Of a DNA stretch of 24,133 bases, positions 1-8,400 are shown piece by piece. The DNA is taken from contig NZ_JBHOQR010000035.1 in the NCBI RefSeq assembly GCF_042408815.1, positions 1-24,133 of the forward strand, in the 5' to 3' direction. The notes beneath the pieces were generated by a model that did no database searches, was not told where the DNA came from, and saw only the letters and a program-made list of their open reading frames with translations. The stretch's first letter is position 1. Each line of letters starts with the position of its first letter. This DNA is from Thermoflexus sp042408815. Lineage in GTDB: Bacteria; Chloroflexota; Anaerolineae; Thermoflexales; Thermoflexaceae. The translations under genes and the position numbers were made by a program.

Positions 1-1
1 G

Positions 2-151
2 GAGTTCATCAAGAGGGGACGGCCGGCGACGGATCCGGCCAACACCACGGGGGTGGATATGCCGCCGAAGGGAGGCAACCCGGCTCTGACCGATCAGGAT
101 CTGGCCGACATCATCGCCTTCATCCGCACCTTCAATCCGCACCAACCCTAA
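2..151 (+). CDS. c-type cytochrome, C-terminal fragment (partial)
   Basis: The window opens inside this gene, in frame from base 2 to the TAA at 149-151, so only the last 49 residues are visible. The fragment contains GVDMPPKGGNPALTDQDL followed by a short helix ending in IIAFIRTF. This matches the end of class I c-type cytochromes, where the Met of the 'DMPP' stretch is the distal haem ligand and the last helix packs against the N-terminal one. The haem-binding CXXCH motif would lie upstream of the window. The protein is probably exported and takes part in respiratory electron transfer, perhaps next to a terminal oxidase, but the partner genes are outside the window. Confidence 0.72.
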   Translation, partial: EFIKRGRPATDPANTTGVDMPPKGGNPALTDQDLADIIAFIRTFNPHQP

Positions 152-172
152 AGGCCGGAGACAGAACAATGA

Positions 173-202
173 TTGACCCCAAAGACGACGCTGCGCTATA
201 AT
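173..202 (+). promoter_or_regulatory. Promoter for tRNA-Gln
   Basis: A sigma-70 type promoter: TTGACC at 173-178 and a perfect TATAAT at 197-202, separated by 18 bases. The expected start site is near 209, just ahead of the mature tRNA 5' end at 215. Confidence 0.8.
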
Positions 203-214
203 GAGGACGAGCCT

Positions 215-286
215 TGGGGAGTCGTCTAAGGGGCAGGACACCGGCCTTTGGAGCCGAGGGTGGAGGTTCGAGTCCTCCCTCCCCAG
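215..286 (+). tRNA. tRNA-Gln(UUG)
   Basis: A full cloverleaf can be folded by eye. The acceptor stem TGGGGAG (215-221) pairs with CTCCCCA (279-285). The D stem is GTC/GAC, the anticodon stem is CCGGC/GCCGA with one C-A mismatch at the outer pair, and the T arm is GGAGG-TTCGAGT-CCTCC. The anticodon TTG is at 248-250 and reads CAA, which is glutamine. The discriminator base at 286 is G, as expected for bacterial tRNA-Gln. The genome sequence continues CCC, so the 3' CCA is not encoded and must be added by tRNA nucleotidyltransferase. Confidence 0.95.
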
Positions 287-290
287 CCCA

Positions 291-326
291 CCGGGCCCGG
301 CCGCCTTCGCCGGGCCCGGTTGCGTT
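291..326 (+). terminator. Terminator after tRNA-Gln
   Basis: An 11-bp perfect GC stem pairs CCGGGCCCGGC (291-301) with GCCGGGCCCGG (309-319) around a 7-base loop. It is followed by TTGCGTT, a weak T-rich tail. It sits 4 bases after the tRNA. Confidence 0.65.
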
Positions 327-351
327 CATGCACCATCGCAAAGAAGGGCTT

Positions 352-1110
352 TCACGCCTGCCACCGCCGCAAGACCTCCTGGGCCATCCCCTCGATATAG
401 CGAACATCGGAGGCGACGGCCAAGAACTGGAACCCTTGAGCCCGCCGTTGCAAGGCTTCCTCAACAGACATGCACATTATCCCAGCCGGCCGGCCAGCCC
501 ACTGGGCCGCCCGCAGGACGGTTTGGACCGCTTTCTCCCAATCGGGGTTCTCCCGAAAATCGGTTCCCCGCAGGCCCATCGAGGAGGCCAGGTCATTGGG
601 GCCGATGAAGATCACATCCACCCCTTCTGCCGTGCAGATCTCCTCCGCCCGCTCCACCGCCTGGATGTGCTCAATCTGGACCACCACCAGGATCTCCGCA
701 TCGATGGCCTGTAGGTAATCCTCCCCATGCAGGCGGGGCCCCAGCCAGGCCCCCACCGAGCGGATCCCGTGAGGCGGGAAGCGGGCGGCCTCCGCCGCCC
801 GTCGAGCCTCCTCACCGTTCATCACCATCGGCACCACAATCCCTAGCGCCCCGGTGTCCAGGGCCCGTTTGATCCACGCGGGATCGTTCCATGGCACCCG
901 AACCAGGGGAGCAGTGCCCGTGGGGAGAATCGCCATCACGCTCTGGACCATCGCATCGTAACCAAAGGGGCTGTGCTCGACGTCCACCACTAGCCAGTCG
1001 AAGCCCAGGCGGGCCATCAGGGCAGCCGCATACGGGCTGCCCAGGCCCAGCCAGGCGCCGATGGTCGCTTCCCCCTTCCGCATTCGAAGCAAAGCGCGAT
1101 TGGGGATCAT
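352..1110 (-). CDS. HpcH/HpaI-family aldolase (2-keto-3-deoxy acid type)
   Basis: A 252-residue class II aldolase with the full HpcH/HpaI barrel, which cleaves 2-keto-3-deoxy acids to pyruvate plus an aldehyde using a divalent metal. Visible landmarks are VVDVEH near residues 41-46 (catalytic His46), VRVPW with Arg71 that binds the pyruvate carboxylate, VQIEH with metal ligand Glu147, and IGPNDLASSMG with metal ligand Asp173. The length is normal for the family (about 250-265). The ATG is preceded by a GGGAGG stretch. Relatives act on 4-hydroxy-2-oxoheptanedioate, 2-keto-3-deoxyrhamnonate or 2-dehydro-3-deoxyglucarate, and the sequence alone does not choose among them. It stands alone, facing the tRNA terminator at its 3' end, with no pathway partners beside it. 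It is probably cytoplasmic. Confidence 0.88.
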   Translation of the reverse strand: MIPNRALLRMRKGEATIGAWLGLGSPYAAALMARLGFDWLVVDVEHSPFGYDAMVQSVMAILPTGTAPLVRVPWNDPAWIKRALDTGALGIVVPMVMNGEEARRAAEAARFPPHGIRSVGAWLGPRLHGEDYLQAIDAEILVVVQIEHIQAVERAEEICTAEGVDVIFIGPNDLASSMGLRGTDFRENPDWEKAVQTVLRAAQWAGRPAGIMCMSVEEALQRRAQGFQFLAVASDVRYIEGMAQEVLRRWQA

Positions 1111-1132
1111 GGAGAAGTCCCTCCCGTTCCGT

Positions 1133-1160
1133 CTGACAAACGCCGAAAAACAGCTATCCT
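1133..1160 (+). promoter_or_regulatory. Possible promoter of the decayed coiled-coil gene
   Basis: CTGACA at 1133-1138 and TATCCT at 1155-1160 with 16 bases between them, followed by TAATAATAGGAGG, which would supply a ribosome site. It lies between the divergent aldolase gene and the pseudogene and may be a leftover of the once-functional gene. Weak evidence. Confidence 0.35.
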
Positions 1161-1174
1161 AATAATAGGAGGGG

Positions 1175-1596
1175 TTGCCCGGAACCCACAAGCCCCTCGA
1201 GGATTCGGGCGCGGGGGTGATTCGCGTCCTTCAACGCCGAGGATTTCCAGGATCTGCTTCAGGCCTTAAAGGAGCATCCAGAATGGCAGGAGGAGCTGCG
1301 CCGGCTCCTGCTGGCCAGCGCTCTGCACGCGCTGGTGGAGGCGCTTCGTCAGATGCGGGAAGTGATCCGCACGCTGGCGACCACACAACAACAGACGGAA
1401 TCCTGACCCGCCGGATTGACTCAATGATCCGCCTCACGGAGGCCCAGATCCACACCGGTGCGGGCCAGCGCCGCCGGGAGGAGGCCCTGGCCCGCACCGA
1501 GGAGCAGGTCGCCCTCCTCCTCCCAACACAGGAGGAGATCCTGCAACGACGGGATCGCCTGGAGGGGATGCGGCGGGAGTTCGAATCTGGAGGAGG
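1175..1596 (+). pseudogene. Frameshifted coiled-coil protein remnant
   Basis: Coding-like sequence is spread over two frames. The piece at 1233-1406 reads NAEDFQDLLQALKEHPEWQEE, continues as a leucine-rich helix with RTLATTQQQTES, and then stops at TGA 1404-1406. Homology-like sequence resumes at once in another frame (about 1407-1596) with LTRRIDSMIRLTEAQ, ALARTEEQVALL and LQRRDRLEGMRREFE, the heptad 'RTEEQV' style of long coiled coils. A strong AGGAGG followed by TTG at 1175 in yet another frame may be the original start. Proteins with 'AL(K/R)EHPEW..ELRRLLL' plus repeated 'ARTEE' heptads, often followed by a nuclease-like domain, are numerous in thermophilic Chloroflexota. Here the downstream domain is missing, so the copy looks both frameshifted and truncated. 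The family name is not certain. Confidence 0.6.
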
Positions 1597-1643
1597 CGGC
1601 GGAGTCGTGGGGTGGGCTGTGTGGCCACCCACCCCCGCTTTGT

Positions 1644-4550
1644 TCAGCGCTTCTCGCGCCGCCGCCCGTTGGAAGGGATCTCTCCCCCCCGAAGGACCCG
1701 ACGCAGGAATTGCCCGGTATATGAGGCCTCTGCCCGCGCGACCTCTTCAGGAGTGCCCTCCGCCACCACATACCCGCCCCGCTCTCCCCCCTCCGGCCCC
1801 AGATCGATGATCCAGTCGGCCACCTTGATGACATCCAGATTGTGCTCAATGACGATCACCGTGTGGCCCTGGTCCACAAAACGCTGCAGGACATCGATCA
1901 ATTTCTGGACATCGGCCGCGTGCAGACCCACCGTGGGTTCGTCCAGGATGTAGAGGGTATGGCCGGTCGGCCGGCGGGAGAGCTCCTTCGCCAGCTTCAC
2001 CCGCTGCGCCTCACCGCCGGAGAGGGTCGGCGCCGGCTGGCCCAGCCGGATGTAACCAAGCCCGACGTCCCGGAGGGTCTGGAGCTTGCGACGGATGGAG
2101 GGAAAGGCCTCGAAAAACTCATAGGCCTCGTCTACGGTCATATTCAGTACATCGGCAATGCTCTTCCCGCGATAACGGATCTGCAACGTTTCCTTGTTGA
2201 AGCGCGCTCCCCGACACACCTCGCAGGTCACAAACACATCGGGGAGAAATTGCATCTCGATCTGGATTTGGCCCTGGCCTTCGCACGCCTCACAGCGGCC
2301 GCCCTTAACATTGAAGGAAAAACGCCCCGGGCCATACCCCCGCAGCTTGCTCTCGGGCAGGCTAGCGAAGAGATCGCGGATGTCGGTGAACACGCCCGTA
2401 TAGGTCGCCGGATTGGAGCGCGGGGTTCGTCCGATCGGAGACTGATCGATGTTGATCACTTTATCGATGAGCTCGACGCCCTCGATCGCCTCATGGGCCC
2501 CCGCCGGGTCGCGGGCGCCATAGAGGATCTGAGCCAGACGCTTGTAGAGGATCTCCACCACTAGGGTGCTCTTGCCGGAGCCTGAGACGCCAGTCACACA
2601 GATGAAACAGCCCAAGGGGAAGCGCACGTCAATGTTCTTCAGGTTGTGCTCACGAGCCCCCCGGACGATCAGGAAGCGTCCGTTGCCGGGGCGACGGCGG
2701 GCCGGGATCGGGATGGTGAATCGACCCGCCAAGTAGGCCCCGGTAAGGGAGCGGCGGTTGCGCATGATGGCTTCAACCGGACCCTGGGCTACCACGTACC
2801 CCCCCTGCTCCCCTGCTCCTGGCCCCAGGTCGATCACCCAATCGGCGGCCCGGATCATGGCTTCGTCGTGCTCCACCACCAACACCGTGTTCCCCAGATC
2901 CCGCAGCCGCTTCAGGGTCCGGATCAACCGCTCGTTGTCCCGTGGGTGCAGGCCGATGCTCGGCTCGTCCAGCACATAGAGCACGCCGGTGAGTTGGCTG
3001 CCGATCTGCGTGGCCAGACGGATGCGCTGGGCCTCCCCTCCCGATAGGGTGGCTGTCGGTCGGTCCAGGGTCAGGTAGTCGAGGCCCACGTCCACCATGA
3101 AACGCAGTCGATTGTGTAGCTCCTGCAGAACCTGGGAGACGATGGTCCGCTGTCGCGCGGAGAGCAGCGGCGGCTGCCCGTTATCCCCCCGCAGGGCCTC
3201 GATCCAGCGCATGGCCTCGACGACGGACATCCGGGTGACCTCGTAGATATTCTTGCCTGCCACGGTGACGGCCAGGGCTTCCGGCCGCAGCCGCGCCCCG
3301 CCACAGGCCGGGCATGGCCGCTCGCTCATCCATCCCTCCACCCGCGCCCGGAAGGAATCTGAGGTGCTCTCTTCATACCGGCGGCGCAAGTTGGGAATCA
3401 CCCCTTCAAAGGGCGCCTCATAAACCCGCCAGCTCCCATCCCGGGCCTGATAGCGAACAGGGACCCGCACGCCCTCGCCCGCCCCATAGAGGAGAAGGCG
3501 CAGCTGATCCGGGGAAAGGGTCCGCACGGGCACGTCGGTAGGGATGCCGAAGGCGCGGCAGGCCGCTTCCAGCAGCTGCCAGTAATAGCCGCCTTCCTCT
3601 TCCCCACCCCAGGCTACAATGGCTCCTTGTGATAAGGAGAGGTCCTTGTTGGGAATGAGGAGATCTGGATCCAGCTCCAGCTGCACCCCAAGGCCTTCGC
3701 AAGTCGGGCAAGCGCCTTTGGGGCTGTTGAAGGAGAACAGGCGGGGCTCGAGCTCAGGCAGGCTGAGGTTGCAGTAGGGGCAGGCGAAGTGCTCACTGAA
3801 CAGCAGGTCCTCCGGCGGCTCCGCCGAGGCGTTGTGCACGATCACCAGCCCATCCCCCAGCCGCAGGGCGGTCTCCACAGAATCCTGCAGACGGGAGCGA
3901 TCCGCCCCGTCCCGGCGCACAACCAGGCGATCCACCACCGCCTCGATGTGATGGATCTTATAGCGATCCAGCTCGATGGGCTCATCCAGGTCTCGGATGG
4001 CTCCATCCACGCGGGCGCGGACAAAACCCATGCGGCGGAGCTCTTCGAAGACGGGGCCGTGGTGGCCCTTGCGGCCGCGCACCACGGGGCCCAGGATCAT
4101 GATGCGGGAGCCCTCCGGGAGGGCGAGGATGGCCTCCACAATCTGCTCAGGGCTTTGCTTCTGGACCTCCCGGCCACAGCGGGGGCAGTGAGGGACTCCG
4201 GCGCGGGCGAAGAGCAGGCGGAGGTAGTCGTAGATCTCCGTCACCGTCCCCACGGTGGAGCGGGGGTTGTGGGAGGCCCCTCGTTGGTCGATAGAGATGG
4301 CCGGGGAGAGCCCCTCGATCTGATCCACATCTGGCTTCTCCATCAGCCCCAGGAACTGACGGGCATAGGCGGAGAGCGACTCCACGTATCGCCGCTGGCC
4401 TTCGGCGTAGAGGGTGTCGAAGGCCAGGCTGGATTTCCCGGAGCCGGAGAGGCCGGTGATGACCACGAGCTTCTCGCGGGGGATCTCCACCGTGATGTTC
4501 TTGAGGTTGTGCTCGCGGGCGCCACGAACGATGATCTTCCCCTTCGCCAT
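1644..4550 (-). CDS. uvrA: Excinuclease ABC subunit UvrA
   Basis: A full-length, 968-residue UvrA, the damage-recognition ATPase of nucleotide excision repair, which works as a dimer with UvrB in the cytoplasm. It carries two ABC ATPase modules. The first Walker A is GLSGSGKSS at residues 33-41, and the second is GVSGSGKST in the C-terminal half. Both LSGGEAQR signature motifs are present, as are both Walker B/D-loop stretches (YVLDEPSIGLH and YILDEPTVGLH). Two four-cysteine zinc modules are intact: CPYC...CPTC in the first half and CEAC...CEVC in the second. The ATG is followed by MAKGKIIVRGARE, a standard UvrA beginning. The ribosome site is weak (AAGGCGG). No uvrB or uvrC lies nearby, as is common. 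Confidence 0.98.
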   Translation of the reverse strand: MAKGKIIVRGAREHNLKNITVEIPREKLVVITGLSGSGKSSLAFDTLYAEGQRRYVESLSAYARQFLGLMEKPDVDQIEGLSPAISIDQRGASHNPRSTVGTVTEIYDYLRLLFARAGVPHCPRCGREVQKQSPEQIVEAILALPEGSRIMILGPVVRGRKGHHGPVFEELRRMGFVRARVDGAIRDLDEPIELDRYKIHHIEAVVDRLVVRRDGADRSRLQDSVETALRLGDGLVIVHNASAEPPEDLLFSEHFACPYCNLSLPELEPRLFSFNSPKGACPTCEGLGVQLELDPDLLIPNKDLSLSQGAIVAWGGEEEGGYYWQLLEAACRAFGIPTDVPVRTLSPDQLRLLLYGAGEGVRVPVRYQARDGSWRVYEAPFEGVIPNLRRRYEESTSDSFRARVEGWMSERPCPACGGARLRPEALAVTVAGKNIYEVTRMSVVEAMRWIEALRGDNGQPPLLSARQRTIVSQVLQELHNRLRFMVDVGLDYLTLDRPTATLSGGEAQRIRLATQIGSQLTGVLYVLDEPSIGLHPRDNERLIRTLKRLRDLGNTVLVVEHDEAMIRAADWVIDLGPGAGEQGGYVVAQGPVEAIMRNRRSLTGAYLAGRFTIPIPARRRPGNGRFLIVRGAREHNLKNIDVRFPLGCFICVTGVSGSGKSTLVVEILYKRLAQILYGARDPAGAHEAIEGVELIDKVINIDQSPIGRTPRSNPATYTGVFTDIRDLFASLPESKLRGYGPGRFSFNVKGGRCEACEGQGQIQIEMQFLPDVFVTCEVCRGARFNKETLQIRYRGKSIADVLNMTVDEAYEFFEAFPSIRRKLQTLRDVGLGYIRLGQPAPTLSGGEAQRVKLAKELSRRPTGHTLYILDEPTVGLHAADVQKLIDVLQRFVDQGHTVIVIEHNLDVIKVADWIIDLGPEGGERGGYVVAEGTPEEVARAEASYTGQFLRRVLRGGEIPSNGRRREKR

Positions 4551-4591
4551 GGCCGCACGGCCGCCTTCTCATCAAAATGGGCCAGTTTCTC

Positions 4592-4620
4592 AGCATAGCA
4601 CGGCCCTCGGTTCCTTTCCA
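4592..4620 (-). promoter_or_regulatory. Promoter for uvrA
   Basis: Read on the reverse strand: TGGAAA (4620-4615), a 17-base spacer, then TATGCT (4597-4592). The spacer ends in TGC, giving an extended -10 (TGCTATGCT) that would offset the poor -35. The expected start is near 4585, about 35 bases before the uvrA ATG. No LexA-box-like repeat is apparent here. Confidence 0.5.
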
Positions 4621-4659
4621 GTTCAATCGGATCGGGCTCGAGGGAGGCTCAAGGAGAAT

Positions 4660-4694
4660 GGGGGAGGAAGACGGCTATGCCATCCCCCTCCCCC
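4660..4694 (-). terminator. Probable terminator of tpx
   Basis: On the reverse strand GGGGGAGG (4694-4687) pairs with CCTCCCCC (4667-4660) over a 19-base loop. It is followed by ATTCTCCTT, a modest T-rich tail. It lies between the tpx stop and the uvrA promoter, which suggests that the two genes are separate units. Confidence 0.45.
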
Positions 4695-4718
4695 TGAGGC
4701 TGGGACGGAGGCTGCGGC

Positions 4719-5255
4719 TCAGCGGGGCTCCGGCTGACCCAGCAGGGCGCGGACAGCTTCCAGAACCGCATCGTAGTTGGGATGCTGGGCGATTTCCGGA
4801 ACATATTCTGCATACCGGATCGTCCCATCGCGGTCCAGCACGAAGACGGCGCGCTGCTCCAGGCGAAGCTCCTTGACATACGTGCCGTAGGCCTGCCCGA
4901 AGGCCATCTCCCGATGATCCGAGGCCAGGATCACATGCTGGGCGTTGGCCTCAGCCGCCCAGCGCCGCTGGGCAAAGGGGAGATCGGCGCTGACGGTGAT
5001 CAGCACGACCTCGTCCCCCAATCGGGCCACTTCCTGGTCGAACCGACGGGTCTGGGCATCGCACACCCCGGTGTCCAGGGAGGGGACCACACTGAGGATT
5101 CGGATCTTTCCATCGGTGCTGCGGATCCGGAAGGGGCTCAGATCGGGAGCCACCAGTTCCACATCGGGGGCCGGATCGCCTACCCGGAGGGGCTCCCCGA
5201 TCACCGTCAACGGCTTACCGCGAAACGTCACAGCTCCAAAGCGCTCCACGGCCAT
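4719..5255 (-). CDS. tpx: Thiol peroxidase (Tpx-type peroxiredoxin), single-cysteine form
   Basis: A 178-residue atypical peroxiredoxin that reduces hydrogen peroxide and alkyl hydroperoxides in the cytoplasm. The start is placed at 5255 because AGGAGG lies 6 bases upstream; in-frame codons further up would add 10 residues without a better site. The active-site stretch VVPSLDTGVCDAQTRRF holds the peroxidatic Cys65 and Thr62, and Arg135 in LEQRAVF matches the conserved active-site Arg. Oddity: members of the Tpx group normally have a resolving cysteine in 'RFCGAEG' about 34 residues later. Here the stretch reads RRWAAEA, so Cys65 is the only cysteine in the protein. It may therefore be recycled by an external thiol instead of an internal disulfide. 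It lies upstream of uvrA in the same direction. Confidence 0.93.
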   Translation of the reverse strand: MAVERFGAVTFRGKPLTVIGEPLRVGDPAPDVELVAPDLSPFRIRSTDGKIRILSVVPSLDTGVCDAQTRRFDQEVARLGDEVVLITVSADLPFAQRRWAAEANAQHVILASDHREMAFGQAYGTYVKELRLEQRAVFVLDRDGTIRYAEYVPEIAQHPNYDAVLEAVRALLGQPEPR

Positions 5256-5332
5256 GCGACACCTCCTGAGAGGTTCAGGATCCACCCGGGCCGGAAGGCT
5301 CCCTCAAGGCAGAAGCAGCGCCCGGATTTCGG

Positions 5333-5350
5333 ATAACCAGGGTTATTGTA
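5333..5350 (-). promoter_or_regulatory. Possible tpx promoter region with palindrome
   Basis: A perfect inverted repeat, ATAACC-AG-GGTTAT, lies at 5333-5346. It overlaps TACAAT (reverse strand, 5350-5345), a plausible -10 for tpx, though the matching -35 is poor. An operator over the start site of a peroxidase gene would be reasonable, but no regulator can be named from this sequence. Confidence 0.35.
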
Positions 5351-5388
5351 ATCGGGGCACGGGAGGGCGGCCACTCCGTGTATGGGAC

Positions 5389-5416
5389 TTGACAATTGAA
5401 TCTCTTGTTTTAGAAT
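5389..5416 (+). promoter_or_regulatory. Promoter for the S8 protease gene
   Basis: A perfect TTGACA at 5389-5394 is followed after 16 bases by TAGAAT at 5411-5416. Transcription from about 5423 would leave a 26-base leader that contains AGGAGG at 5438-5443, five bases before the ATG. A second TATAAT at 5428-5433, with TTGTTT 17 bases upstream, would start too near the ribosome site to be the main promoter. Confidence 0.7.
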
Positions 5417-5448
5417 AAAAATAGACCTATAATCGCCAGGAGGCGCCT

Positions 5449-8400
5449 ATGCTCTGGAGAATCCTCTGGCGCGTGGTGCTTCTCCTATCAGTGATCGGTT
5501 TGATTGCAGGCCCAGCAACTCCCTCGGTCAGTGCCTTGATCCCCGCGAATCCATCCGCTTCCCATCCTTCATCCGACTATACTTCCGCCCCTTCACCTCC
5601 CTCCCCGAGCCCCCGCGTGGAAACCGCCTCAGATCCTGCGCTAAGCAAGCTGGCTCCAGACCTCCGTCCGCTGGCCCTCCGCCCTACCCATCGCCCGGTG
5701 CTGGTCAGCATCCTGATGACAAAAGACACGGACCTCAACGGGCTGATGCGGCGGGTGGTCTATAGCAAACCCCTGAACGGCATCCGCTGGGCGGTCGGTG
5801 AGCTCCTGGACACTCAACTCAAGAAGCTGGCAGGAATCCCCGGGGTGATCTCGGTGATCTCTACGGAGTCTTACCAACCGGTGGAACCTCCGTGGGATGA
5901 CGAGGCGAAGCCTCAGCGGGAGCGTCTGAGCGTGAAGGAGATCCGCGCTCTGCTGCAGCAGGGCGGCAAGAGCCTGTTGTTCCAGAAGCTCCGGGAGCTC
6001 CGGCCGTCGCCTCCCATGCGGCCGCAGCCTGGGAAACCCGATCGTGTCCGGCCGGAGGGAGCCCTCCCATCCGCCGCGCCCGAATCCGGAATCCAGCCGG
6101 CCACCGTGAAAGTGAAGGACATCCATGGCGCCTCCGCCGCCTGGGCCAAGGGCTACACCGGCGCCGGGGTGGTGGTTGCCGTCGTGGACACCGGGGTGGA
6201 TTTTGGCCATCCGGACCTTCAGGGCACCCAGGCTCGTATTCCTTCGGGCCCCTACGCCGGCTGGCCTTTCGCATATAACACCCTCTCCGGTGCCTTCTAT
6301 GCGCTGGATCCCACCCTTACAATCGGCCCGGATAATTACTGGGACCTGGTCACCCTGACCTGGTTCGCCCACACCTTGCCGGTCTCCGGGGCCACATGCA
6401 ACGGCGTCACATGCACTGCGGCTCTCACGCTGGACTTCACCAACGTTCCGACCTCTACCCTCCTCTTTGTATGGCCTGACCGCTCCCGCAGCGGCCGGTA
6501 TTACTACACGGTGCATCCGGACATCCAACATCTGATAGCAGGCTGGTCCTTGGGGCTGGGCTATGCGGCAACCATTGGGGCACCTGCCGTCGTCATCGTG
6601 GCCGACGAGGCCGCACCTGGGGTTTACGACACGGTGTATGTCGATGTGGATTTCGACCAGGATCTCACCGACGAGAAGCCGATGCGCAAAGGCAGCGAGC
6701 TGGCAGGGGCCGATCTGTTCGACGCCGCCGGGGCTCCCGGAACAGACGGGGTCTGGGATCTCTCCGCCGGGATGTTGACCTGGATCGCCGACGGCGTCAA
6801 CCCACCGCCGGGTGTCTCCGCGTTGTATCCCAGTGTTGCGGTGCCCCCTGCCGGGCGCCTGATCGCTTTTGTTGGAGATGAAGAGGGCCACGGCACCAAT
6901 GTGGCGGGCGACATCGCCGCCCAGGGCGTGATCACCGACCCCGAAGGGGTTGGGCCCATCAATCCGCTTTTCGCAGGCGCGGCGAACTCCGGCGGCGCCG
7001 GCGGGCCAGTGCTCGCGGGCATGGCTCCGAAGGCCAAAGTAGCCGCTTTCCAGAACGGCTTTTACCTGCCCTTTGACTCCTGGGCCCTGGCCGCCCTGGG
7101 CTTTGACGGCATCCCCAACAGCGGGGACGAGGCCCAGATCATTAACAACTCTTGGGGGGCCAGCGCAACGATCAACGATGGCTGGGATGCGACCTCCCGC
7201 TTCGCCCACTGGTTGAACAATTACTTTGCTCCCCACGCCGCCTTCCTGGTGGCCACAGGCAACGGCGGCCACGGCTACGGCACCGTCACCGAGCCTGACG
7301 GCGGCTCCATCATCGATGTGGGCGCCAGCACCTCCTACGGCTCCCTGCTTTACTTTGAGTTCGTGACCCCGGACCGGTTCACCTACGGCGATGTGCAGCC
7401 CTGGTCCAACCGTGGTCCTACCACCCTGGGGGACGTGGCGCCCGACGTGGTGGCGGTGGGCGCGTGGGGCACCGGCGCCAACCCGCTGAACATCTACTTC
7501 GGCAATGGCCAAGCAGCCTACGATATCTTCGGCGGGACATCGATGGCCACCCCCATCGCTGCAGGCAACCTGGCCCTGGTCTACCACGCCTTCAAAGCCA
7601 GGCATGGCCGCTGGCCGACATGGCAGGAAGCCCGAGCGATCTTCCTCAACGGCGCCCACGACCTGGGCTATGATGTCCTCACCCAGGGATCCGGCAACGT
7701 GGATGCGAACCGGGCCACCGACATTGCCGCCGGGATGAACTATGGCTACTGGGTGGAGCCGGCCCAGTGGAACCCGGGCAGCTACCGGGGCGTGGCATAC
7801 CCATCCTTCCCCGCCATCATGCTGCCCGGCCAGTCCGCCGTGAAGACGTTTACGATCCACAACCCCACCAGCGCGCCCTTCTCGGTGAGCCTGCAGGATG
7901 TCACCCTCCAGAGGATCGCGGAGGTCACCTTCACGCTCTCCTTCCCATCCTTCAGCCCCTCACCCTTCACCCGTCCAAGCTGGGTGACGGACATCACCCC
8001 GCTCATCAACGCTTATGACCCGGATCTCGTGCGAGCCCAGGTGATCTTCCCCTACGATGTGTTCGACAAGAACGGCGATTACAACTATGATAACCGCTGG
8101 CGAGTTCTCTTCTACGACTGGAAGGATCTGAACGGCAACGGGAAGTTGTGGACAGACATCAATAACAACGGCTACATTGATTCCTGGTCCGAAATCGATC
8201 GGGTGTCTTGTCCGCCTCTCCCGTATTGCTTGGAATACAACCGCTTCACCTACGGCTACCCCAGCGGCACCTATCTGGAAGCCAGCCTGGGCCGGGATAG
8301 CCTCTCCCGACGCCACGACGGGGTCTTCCTTGGGGTCCAGCGCCGCACCGGCAGCGACCCGGTCACCTTGCAGGTCCGCCTCACTTTCTACAAGAAAGCA

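Noticed and set aside
1609..1635. GC hairpin GGGGTGGG/CCCACCCC just past the uvrA stop
   Set aside because: There is no T-tract on either strand, so I do not call it a terminator, although it could slow polymerase.
1421..1849. Reverse-strand open frame across the uvrA 3' end and the pseudogene
   Set aside because: It overlaps real uvrA coding sequence in another frame and shows no domain.
3789..4598. A 269-codon forward frame antisense to uvrA
   Set aside because: It mirrors conserved UvrA sequence, has no protein-like features of its own and spans the uvrA start region.
5405..5433. Second promoter TTGTTT-17-TATAAT before the protease gene
   Set aside because: Its start would fall at about 5440, inside the ribosome site, leaving almost no leader; the TTGACA/TAGAAT pair fits better.
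5641..7860. A 739-codon open frame on the reverse strand, antisense to the S8 protease
   Set aside because: It is a by-product of high GC in the protease gene. It has no recognisable domain, and the forward frame has a full catalytic triad.
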